DNA of 64,000 bases from Aradus depressus (taxonomy: Eukaryota; Arthropoda; Insecta; Hemiptera; Aradidae): NCBI GenBank assembly GCA_963662175.1, contig OY759225.1:13261601-13325600 (forward strand). The letters run 5' to 3'. Each line of letters begins with the position of its first letter. The first letter of the stretch is position 1. Below, piece after piece: positions 40,301 to 52,300 of this stretch. The notes under the pieces were generated by a model, which saw nothing but the letters and a program-made list of their open reading frames with translations, was not told the origin of the DNA and did no database searches. A program made the position numbers and the translations under genes.

Positions 40301-43300
40301 TTCAACACTCGAATAATCGCCAGCATCGTTCAGTTCTTCAATTTCAACCCACAGTTCGATTTTTCGACTAAGTTCGCTCCACCTGACGCAAACATAAAGT
40401 AATGAATTTGAAATTTTATAAAAATATTCATATTTATTATGTATATTATTAAATAGTGTGACTCATGCCCGGGTTTTAACTATGAGGTCATAGTTCTTTC
40501 GTCACTCTGGTGGACATGAGCCCGACTCTGCTACGAGAGTCCTAAATTTTGCCTACCATAAACTTTTATTGACCTAGGATAGATAGGGAGTACCTGATAT
40601 TGTACAGGCTCCGGGCCATCACTTAACATCAAATCCGAAGAAGGACGTGCTCAAGATTATATCTTCCAGACAAAAAAACCTAAGAGCCTTTGGCCGCCGA
40701 GTTTCGAACCCACAATCTTGAGCTCAATAGGCAAGCATGGTACCGCTGAGCTACTGGCGTCAACTATTATTATTTTTTTTAAATACTATGGTTTGAGAGA
40801 CTATTCCACTTTAGTCTTATATCAATTACAAATGTACATATATTGTTTTGAAATGAATAAATGTATTTAGCACAAATAAGGTGTTACCTGTCCGCCAGTG
40901 ACCTGGCCTTTGCCAGCTGTTGTTCTACTTCCCAGCCAGGTTTGGTTTTGGTAAATCCAGCACTTCGATGGCCCCAAACCTCGATGCTCAAAGCTCCCTC
41001 TGAAAATATCAAAACATACATCCTTACAGGTACACTGGAAATACATTTAAAATATTTATATATTTCATGACAAGAGAATACGGTTGAAGGCCCAAAACTA
41101 AATACTATTTCGTACAACTCCACTTAATTTTCTCATAACGTTATATTTAAATGTATTTATGGCACTGACCTGCACAATGTTCGACAAACTCTTCAGTTAC
41201 GGGGAAATTGAACTCCTTGGAGTGATCGAAGAGGAATGTGATGGAGCCCTGGTCCCGAGGTATGGAGGCGGTGGTGGCCAGCTGATCTGGGTTCATCTTG
41301 GGAGGAACCACAATGTTCTCAGGATGGGTCCACAGGGTGTACTGACAGAAGACAAAGTTGGACAGAGAAGGGGGCAGTCCTGATGCCTGCTTGATCGTTA
41401 CCTGGAAGCCATAAACTGTTAGTTCTCTGTTTACTCACTCAAGCATCAAAGTGACATGGCATATACATTTAGCATCATCACCCCCTTTAGATCATTCAAA
41501 TCTTCCGCAAAGACAACACCTACCCTGACAGTGACGGTAGAGTTGGTCCCAGGGTCTGAATCTTCTCTCCCGGAGTCTGCTGAGGTGTCGGAACCTGATT
41601 CACACATCCTATCTTCGGGCAGGCTTCCAGCCGTCCTTTTTATCTCAACCTGAAGAGCAAACATTGAACACAAAAAAATCAGAAAATTCTCAATTACAAA
41701 ATTCTTTCAATCGCTTCTATATGTAGTTTTGTAACAAGGTTCCATAATTAATGTAGTTTTTTAAAATTATTTACATTCTGTACTTAACTAGTTCAATGTC
41801 TAGAGAACGATTTTGTGTACGAACAGTGTTTGAAAAGGGGTTAATAATTCATTTGTCCATTCTACAATGGTGGGAAGAAAAAACAATGTTCTCTCTAGTT
41901 TACATTTTGAAATAGTGAGCATCTTCGGAATATTATGGTGTGAAAAAAGACGGGCGCTTTCAAATATCGCAAAGTGAGATACATTTATAAAGAAGGATTC
42001 ATTAGATCACGGAAGTGGCTCAACTCCGTCCAGGAGAGGCCTCCATCCGTAGAAGGTGTTATTGTCTGTTAGGTGGAATATGGAAAGAATTATTTATTAT
42101 ATATATACATTAGGGTGGCCCTTATTTTGAAAAAGTTTAAATTTCTCAGACCTCCACCCGGAATTATGTTTAGAATGTTGAAAAATGACCCCTGAATTTT
42201 TTCATATTTTCATGACCATATTAACCCGTGCCTGTAAGGTGTTAACGTTTTACATTGAGTTTAAACGGGGATTTAGCGATTCGAGAGACTTAGACTTAGG
42301 GTCGCTGAATTCAAATTTGATGTCAAAAATCAAGTTTTGACAGTTACACTTGTCAAAAAACTGTCATTAATTTCAACTAATAAACAATTTTCTCAAAAAA
42401 TCCATCCGTGATGTGATTTTATAGGTTTTAGAAGTCGCTGATTTCCAATTTGATGTCAATAATTCTTTATATACAATTTAATGAATACATTTTTCAATGA
42501 TGTGATTATATATGATTTAGGTGCAGCTGAATTCAATTTTAATATCAAAAATTGATTTTTGACATTTCCGGTTGTCAAGAGACTGTCAATACTAAGAGTA
42601 AAGAACTGTTTACGTATCTCATTTATAAGCTATCTTAATGTATACATTCGTATGGCCATATCCTTATTACCATGTTATGGTTTAACATAAATAAATATTA
42701 TTAATATAATATCCCGTTCCAAGAATGGCGTGCCCAAGGTATTTTTTTACCAATCAAACGAAAACCTTAAGGACCTCAGCCGGACTTCGAACCCGCGACT
42801 AAAACCCAGACGAGGCACTTAGGTCGTATCGTGCTGTCTGAATCATAAATTAATTTTCACCTTTCATACTCCGTAAATAGCCTGATTATTTAAAAGACAG
42901 TGAGATAGCTGGTGTATTATTTTGATTCATGCCCGGGCATTACCTACGAGGTCATTTCGCCTATTACGTCGCTCTGGTAAACATGAGCCCGACTTTACTA
43001 TAGGAGAACTAAATGTTGCCTATCTATGTGTTTATTCAATTAGGATAGAGATCTTTAACGAGTACATGACATCGTACAGGCTGCGGACCAGCGCTAAACG
43101 TCCCATCCGAAGGACGGTGTGGTCATTATATTATATTCAATAACATTATCCATATAACAACTAACCTGAAGTCTGCCTGCCACGTCACCCTGCTGACTGA
43201 TGATGGGTGTGTGATAGTCCAGAGTTACATCCTCTGAGAGTACTTCAAGAAATACATTGGCAACTCCAATTAAATTGTGGTTCTCTTGACTCTCGTAAAA

Positions 43301-46300
43301 TGGATCAACTGCTTTACCTGGATTTTCTTCCTATATCGAAAAAAATAATGCAATTTTTTTTAAATATTAGCTCATTTTGGATTTTGGTATTATTAAGATT
43401 ATTTTTATATTTGCCATTATTTTTCATATCAAAATAGATAATTGTGAAGACAGACGGTACTAACCGGCACGACCAGTTGTCCAGATTCTTTCCTTTCTTC
43501 ATACATGTCCCTCATATCCACCAGTTTGTTCTCCAGTTTCTCCATGGACCACACTTGGCTTCCCACCCCTGCTCTCTTCACAAGAATGGCTGGCTCACTC
43601 ACAAATGCTCCTTTCTACAATAAATAACATCGTCTCAGAATATGAACACATATTTTGAAGATTTGAAAGAATAAACTGGATTAGGCGGGGAAGATGGAGG
43701 TAGAAATGGTCGAGATAGAGGTAGAGGTGGTGGGGGAGACGGAGGTAGAAGTGAAGGAGCCGGTGGTGGAGATAGAGGTAGAAGTGAAGAAAGCGGTGGT
43801 GGAGATGGAGGTAGAAGTGGAGGAGGCGGTGGTGGAGATGGAAGTAAAAGTGAAGAAGGCTGTGGTGGAGATACTTAGAGGTAGAAGTGAAGAAGGCGGT
43901 GGTGGAGGTAGAGGTAGAAGTGAAAAAGACGGTGGTGGACATGGAGGTAGAAGTGGAGGAGGCGGTGGTGGAGATAAAGGTAGGAGTGGAGGAGGCGGTG
44001 GTGGAGATAGAGGTAGAAGTGAAGAAAGCGGTAATGGAGGAAATATGAATTTTCTTGTAATTTAGGTATATCTCTGTCATTATTTTACTAATTTAGGTTT
44101 GATATACTGCCCGCACTCAAGATCAACACTTTTTTTCTTTTTAGTAAGCAGACAGAGATAATGTTGCATTGGTTGTGGCTAGCATAGGTGCATCCAATTT
44201 TCTCTATCAACTATTCGACTATATCAAAAACACAATGACATAAATAAATAAAGAATTAAAAAAGTCGAAAATACGATAAGTGACGTAATAACTTACTCTT
44301 CTGTTTGGACTTAAATTGGCAGGTGGAATTTGAAGAGTTACACTAAATTTAGTTTGCTTTTCCATTTCTTCAGCTAAAAAATTGGCTTCATTGACAAGAA
44401 CATTGGCTCGAACAATATCCTGTTTTAGTTGAACTAAACTCCGACGAAACATGTCGTCTCTGAAAAAAAAAATATATATATATAAACAAATATTTATTAT
44501 AGGTTCAACAAAATAATTAACAAACTCATGTAAATATAACAGCAATGTTACATACTAGCCTATGTGGTCAAAATGGATCAACCATTTTACAACTGAGATT
44601 GTAATATTCATAAATTGAAATGAAATTAGTTATTAAATTTCATAACTTCATTCTAAAAACCCTTCAGACTAAAATCTTTCTATGGAGCACTATTTTTTAA
44701 TATTATTTCTCAAGGCTATTAGTCAACGTCGATTTATTCTCATCCTAGCTGACGTGGGCTAGTGATAAAATGCCTCCCCCCCCCCCCTCCCTTGGTAAAA
44801 TCAATGAAACGAAAATAGTCTATTCAAAATTTTCAACAATTTAAGAATGCCGAGTGTTTTCACTTAGATGTACAATTTTTTTTTTAATGTATTCTTATAA
44901 AAAGAAAATAATAGTTGTATTTATTCAAAAATTATTATTTTAGTTTAGGTTTTATGACTCATGCCCGGGTTTTTACTACGAGGTCATATCGCCTACTACC
45001 AGAGCGCTCTTTCGTCACTCTGGTGGACACGAGCCCGACTCTACTGTAGGAGTCCTACATTTTGCCTATTTATTCACCTAGGATAGGGGTTTTTAAGTAC
45101 CTGACGCCCCATACAAAGGACGGAATGCTCAGGGTTTTTTCACCTCTTGGTGGGTTTCGAACCCACGATCTTGAGCTGAGTAGACACCACGCTACCTCTG
45201 AACCAGCGGCGCCCTTAAAGTTAGCACATACAAGAAATAAAGTATATCTACCTGTCCTTGGCCCATTTTTCGACTCGCATGAGTGTTGTAGGGGTGGAGG
45301 GTGTCATTTTGCCAGTCCTGAATGAATCGAACGGGAGGTAAGGTGTCGAAGGAGAGAGTATGTTCCTCAGATGTTGAAATTGTCTTTCGTACTCCTGCCG
45401 CTGTTTCTCCAGAGCAACTGAAATAATAATAATAATAGAAGAGAATTAGTTTAACAGGTAAAGCAACCCTAAATGTTATTTTCCAACTTCGTGTTGACGT
45501 AAGCAGAAACCGGTACACTATATGTATATCATTTTATGCAATTGATTCTTGTTTCTTCCCCAGTTATACGAAGTATAGAGTAAGTTATGTAATCGGTCAA
45601 CAATTTGATGCAGAGTTATCTAACGAAGACACATATCGATTTTCAGCCAAATCGGCCAAAGATAAGGCGTTTTGAAGGAGAGGCTTAACTCAAAAACTTT
45701 AGCTTTGTTGTAATAAATGGATCGACACAACATTTCAATCAATGTTTGCGATTGATTTGAAATATCCTGCCTCTCTTATCATAATTTTATCATTTAATTC
45801 TCTACAAGTTTCATTTTAGCAACGTTATGTTTAGAAAAACAGTAACCAAAAAAAATGTTCAAGACTTAAAAAAATTGTTGTAAATATCCATAATAATTTT
45901 CGAATGATAAAAATAATTTCTGTATGTCTACCAACACGATAACTCCCGATAGAATGAATGTACCGACATGAAATTTCATTTGTGTGACCTAATCCCCATG
46001 AGGATAACACCTATCGATTGTCAGCCAAATCGGTCAAAGGGAAGAAGAGGTTTAAGGGAGAGGCTTAACTCAAAAACTCTAATAACTGTCGTAATGAATG
46101 TATCGACATAAAATTTCATATGTAAATTCAAAATCCCATAAGGACGACACTTACTAATTTTCTGCGGCATAACCAGAAGTGGAGAGGGGTCAGAGGGAGG
46201 CTCAAATCAAAAACCCCAATAATTGCCGATGTAATGCATTCATCGACACAAAATTTAGTATGAGGATTTATGAGTCAACTATCGACTTTTTTATATTATA

Positions 46301-49300
46301 TATATTTTTTATAATTAAATTTGTGGAATAGTAAAAATCCAAAATTATAAATTTAATGGTGAGCTGGACAACATACCTTGTTTGTCTTCCTCGTGTTGTC
46401 GTTCTATTGTGGCTATGGCAGCCTGGAGTGGATCGTTGGATAGCTCCTTCAGCATGAGTTCTTCTCGAGCAAAATTGTAGTCTATCGTTTGGGCGGGGGT
46501 CTGAGGCTCTGAAACTGTTCCAACAGATAATACAAAAATAATTACAAAAGCAATGTAAAAATGTTTCAGAATATTTAGAAACCCCATCAAAATTGAATGC
46601 TGTAACCAATTGAACAGGTATTTATGATGAAAAACTCAATATAATTTTTCTCGGGTAATTCTAATTCACGTAGACCATCCGGTACATTCTGTAGTCTTAT
46701 CAATTAAGCAACGGCTGTTAATGTAGGTAATGATAATGTATGAAATAAATGAAGAGAAAATACATGATATCCCTTCATCAGTCCAGGCACAAAAAGTGAA
46801 GGTGAATGACAAGAAGTCAGTTCACATCGTCTTTACCCTCCATCGCAAATCCCAACCCTCCAAAAAACAATATCCGCTATCTAGGCCTTATACTTGACAA
46901 GCGACTAACATAGAACCCTCACACGAGACTGAAAAGAAAAAAAATAAACAGACGCTACAAACTAGTACTAAAACTACTATACAAAAGATCTAAATTAACT
47001 TTGAAAACAAAACGACTTATATACAACGCAGTGTTGAATTCTGAGGTTCTGTCCAAATTTCCAATCTCCAGCGCAACTAACCCCTTCATACAATAGCCAA
47101 CGACGCCTTAAGCGACAAATGACCTAGAGACCTCCATAGTAGCAGGAGTGACCGTGAGTTATAAATGATCAACTCAGTGCCTAGGGAGTGTCACCAATTG
47201 TTGATTTTTCCCCTCTTGACATTTTGACAATGCCACATTTTACTCTTTTAGCAAATTTTCTTGTTGTATATATCGCTCATTTGCTGCAACAGCGACGTAA
47301 CTCAAAAACTGTGATTCTCCAGGAGGAGCAATTCAAACTTTTGACGTGTAATAACTTGATGCATTCATTCGAAAATAACTTATCAGCTTGTTTTTTGAAA
47401 GAATACAATATAAAAGAAGAGAAAATGTACAGTAACAGCTATAGGCCTTACTGAGGTTTCTCCCTTAACCTCATAACTACCCTCACTTTGAATTATGACT
47501 TTCTTGCAGTAATAATTGTTTTCTCGGCGAACAGTTGAAGCTCAGATGTGTCGTTCTATCAGCTAAACTATATCTGAGAATGGTTCTTCCTTTGCCCATA
47601 ACTCAAAAACGCCCATTTTTTAAGTTTTGTCGTTGTTGCAGTAAATTAGCGATATTATTTATACAGATGTGAATACCTATTTGTAAATGAAAAAATAATA
47701 AAAAGAAATAGTTGTTAGATACCTCCATGCTGGGACTTGGGACAGTTGACCCTGAAGAAGTGATGGTTTCCCCAGAGCATGCGGTCCCCGTTGTGTAGAA
47801 GGATCTTCTCCAGGACGGGAGCTCCGTTGACAAAACAACGTGCGCCTGCCACAGGGGTCATGTATAGCCGGGTTTCATCGATGGTCAGGATACAGTGTTC
47901 TGCCTGGATACCTGCAAACAAAATTTTTAATAAATATTTAAGGATAGGTTTTGAATCTGATGAAAAACACTTCTGAATTAGTATGCTTTATAAAACTGCC
48001 GATGTAAATAATTTATCGACACAAAATTTAATATTATGATTTAGGAGCACCTAGATAAGTCAATATTAGCTCAAACGGCCGACTGGTTTTGAGAGGGAGC
48101 ACAAAGTTAATTGATTAATTAGTTCTGGAGAAGTACATTGCCGGTGATTATCGACGACTTTTTTGAGATGTCAATAATATGAAAAAGTGAAGGAAATGTT
48201 AATTTTAAAACTCAAATATTTGTAAATTTTGTGTTAAGGCAGGACTTTGCGTTCCACCATGGACTAGATAATCTCAGGTAACCTGAGGATGTATAAATAA
48301 GACAAACTAACAAACTTAAAAGTCACTTTTGAACCGTGTTTCTTTTTTCTTCTTTGTTGTTGGACAACATCACCCTGTCGTGCGTCAATACAGCTCGGGT
48401 TTAAGGAAGGTCAGGTTTATGATAATCAATATGAAGCTGTGACGGGCTGGGGTCAGCCACCGGTCCCCCAATCTGCAACGATCGGTGGATGTCCCCAGCT
48501 CGTCTTATATTGATTTTTTTTTCTTCCGCCAAGAGCCGACGAATCGGCTCAACACTGAGTAGCCGTTTTCCGTCACCAGCTGCCGCAGATCCAGTCCCAG
48601 ATATGATCAACTCCACCCTGGCCTGGTCGTTCAAGGACTACATGTTCAGCAGTCTCGATGCCGTCACACGAACAGTTCGGGTTGTTCTTCCTCTTAAAGA
48701 AGAAGAGCTTGGAGTTAAAATCTTCGTGACCTAACAATATCTGGGACATCCAGTGCTCAGGTTGTACCCATGTTGAGTCAAGGCGTACCCGGACATCCTG
48801 GAAGTACATACTCGTAAGTCCTTTGGCCATTCGGAGATCGTGACCAACGTTCTTGCCATTTCTCCAGAATCCATTCCTGAACAATGTCCTTGCAACGCTT
48901 TGGCCTGGACTGTCCGTATATCTCTTCTTCCAGGGCTAGGCGTAAGGGCTCAATATCTGCTCAAAGGCATATTGCGTCTGCAGAAGTACGAGGCGACAGC
49001 ACGCAGAGACAGTTCGATAGACCCTTGTAACCCTTAGAAGGGCAGCTCTCTGGGCTTACATCAGAATCACCAGAACTTTGTGCTGAGGATAGCGTAAGCC
49101 ATACGGGTATACATTGTAAATACTTTTTGTGAAATTAGACAATAGGTTGACTTACCAAGTCCTGACAGTTGTATGTCCTGGGAAACAGGAGCTCCCCGAG
49201 CACCCACCAGAGTTCTCTCCTTCAGATAGTACACCAATAGTTCGTTCAGACTTGGGTCTGCGTTCAGATTCACCAGGTAGAATTTGTTTTTTTCAACTTT

Positions 49301-52300
49301 GATACCCGAGGCTTGCACTGAGATACCCATATTCTCCAGAGCTTCCTGCCGTTCCTGTTGTACTTGTCCTACAATCAGATTATAAATTATTACTAATTAT
49401 TTCATAATAAATGTATGATTTAAACAATTAAAAATAAATTCACAGCAAAAGGAAAACAAATTGAATACTCCATATCTGCAAAAATTCACATGATGAGGAT
49501 TTCGCGCATGTTTCTTTTACTGATTGAAATTGGCAAAAAGCATGAAAACTTGGAAGACACTATTGAGTGTACTGAAAAATGAAAATTGTGATTGAATCCC
49601 CTACTCGCCTGCTTCTTCACTAGTTGCGTGTAATTGCGAAACCTTGTTTACTAGCTACTCGCTCGCTATTCCAGCTTTTTCAAAAACTGGCTAGTAGCGA
49701 GTAAACTATCCCTGTGTAATCCAGGCTATAAGGAAGGAGTTGTGGAAGCTAGGAATAGCTTTAGTTATCTCAGAGGTAAAACAAAAAAGATGGGCACACC
49801 GTTCTTCGGATGAGACGTTAAATGATGGTCCCGAGCCTATACGATGTACTCGTTGACAGTTACTTTAGGTAACTACCAGAGCTAGGGAAGAGCACACTGT
49901 TAGTAGGCGATATGACCTCATAGCTCGGGCATGAGTCAAAATAACTAACAATGCTAAGAAAATAGGTCAAAAAGTAATTTAATTTAGACGAGAGCATCAG
50001 TACTTCAGAGGTACCATGCTTACATGCTCAAGTTCGCCTATTCAAACCCGTTCGAGGACCTTAGGTTACCTGGGAGGTAACAAAACCCTAAGCACGCTGT
50101 ACTTCGGAGGGGACGTTATAAAGGTCACTCATTAAAAATCCAACATTTAGGACTCTCACTGTAGAGCTAGGGAAGGGATAAGAGCATTGGATGCTTAGGT
50201 CCCTAGGGGTAAAGGGTACTTAATATAATTTACAAAAATTAAGAATGTTCTTTACCTGTTTTAATAAGTTTTTCTTCCCACGTTGTCGACATCTCTCGCA
50301 TCAATTTTTCACTTTCACTCAATTTTTCATGCAAATCCAATGGCTGAAATAAAAAATAGAAAAAAACATGAAACCAGAAATAAACTGAGAATTACTAAAA
50401 CTATTATAATTATTCATGAAATTGGAAGAAAAAAAAAAAAAGATGGGAAAAATAACTTACGATCATTGGGGAGCCCTGCAGCATGAAAAAAGAAAAAGAG
50501 AAAATAATAAATATAAAATAAATTGAGAATAATAAATACCTAAAGACTTTTAAATTAAAGTAAAAAAATAATAACAGGACTTTGGCATAAATTATAGTTC
50601 TCGACAAGGATGCATATGTATATAGATGAACTTAATATTGTACTAAAGAATACAAACTTTATGCCAATGAGTGGGGTTCTTTACAAAATACATATTATAT
50701 TTTATTGTAACATTCTATAAAGAATAATAAGGATTAGTAAATATAAAGAAATGTATCATAAGACAAAAAAAAAAAGATAATAGTAATAACAAGAAGAATA
50801 GTAAATAAATAAAACAAATTCAAATAATAAAATAAATAAATAGGGACATCCTCCAAAAAAACGAAATTTAAAAGAAATTGTACCAATAATTGGAGACTGA
50901 AAACAATTCAAAATTATATATAATGAAATGAGACTTTTGAAATAGGCAGAAATTGTATAATACCAGTTAGTAGCCGAAGTACTAAAATAAAAAAATGAAA
51001 TTAAAAAGAGTTTTCCAGCTAGGTAATTAGTTCAAATCATATCTATGATCATTTCTCAAAACTAAACAATAAATTTGCAAGAATAATTACATAATAAAAT
51101 ATAATGAATTTTTCTTGAAGCTTAATTTTTCATCAATTTATTATTCTTCAATAATTGTGAGATATCATAATATATTATGAGTAATAAATTAATAACTTCT
51201 AAGTTGAGGAACGCGGACATATTGTGGAAACTTGTAATAAATGAATAAAACAAACTTATTTTTTGAAATATTGTCTATTCCACTAAAGATATATATATAT
51301 ATATATACAACTACCGGTTTCGGCTTTATACCATCGTCAGGTCTACTTCATAACTAGACCTGACGATGGTATAAAGCCGAAACCGGTAGTTATATGTATA
51401 GATATCTTTAGTGAAATAGACAATATTTCAAAAAATAAGTTTGTTTTATTCATTTAATAAATTAATAACATTATTTTTTTCTTGATTTTTAAAACTTTTG
51501 TGAGAAATAAATATATATTGTTGATTTTTCAAACATCTACATTATCAAAAAAAACTCTACATTTGATTCTGAATCGCCGTTTGGTATATTTGTGAGATAT
51601 TTGTGGAAGTTTGCCTGGAGATACTCAAAGGACAATGGAACAAAACGTGTAAAATATCCTTTCAACGCATATGTACATGAAAATAAAAGAAGGCGATGGT
51701 TGCTCAGAGGTAGCGAGTTTGTCTTCTGAGCTCAAGTTCGAAATCCAGCAGGCCGTACTTCGGATGGGACTTTAAGAGGTGGTCCTGAGCCTGTACGATG
51801 TCAAGTACTCATTCAAGACTCCTCTACCCTAAGTAAATAAATCTGGGTAGTCAACACTTAGGACTCTCATGGGTACATGTCCACCAGAGTGAACAAAAAG
51901 CACCTCTGGTAGTAGGCGATATGATCTCGTAGTTCAAGCCCGGGCATAAGTCACAATAACTAACTATAAAAATAAAACAAGGAATTCGTTGATTTATATT
52001 CTTTTAATTTACCTAAGCTGATAACAAACTCTAGATAATGGAAGGAAAAAAATAGTAATGCTCTTGTAAATTAGTGACACATCGTTTTTGAATTCTAAGA
52101 ACAGTTAAGAACAGATATCAGATTGATACTTGTGATTGATACTGATTCATGTCGATGAATCAGAGATTATATGAATTTTAGTCAAAATCTATCAATTATT
52201 ACCGGCAATGTACTCGAACACCAATGAATCAATAAAGTTTAAAATCAACAATTGACTTACATAAGGAATTTTGTATTATATTCATATTAAATTTTGTGTC

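Larger units (their letters stand above)
41160..42115. other. Intron between Khc-73 exons; right part shares a repeat with 63060-63200
   Basis: Apart from the exons at 41170-41401 and 41524-41649, the part at 41930-42090 contains CGGAATATTATGGTGTG and AGGCCTCCATCCGTAGAAGG, which recur in diverged form at 63080-63175. It is an unclassified interspersed repeat. Confidence 0.4.

Noticed and set aside
43595..44080. 161-codon Ser/Thr/His-rich frame on the minus strand and 123-codon Glu/Val/Gly-rich frame on the plus strand
   Set aside because: Both are translations of the purine minisatellite and do not join to Khc-73 exons in phase.
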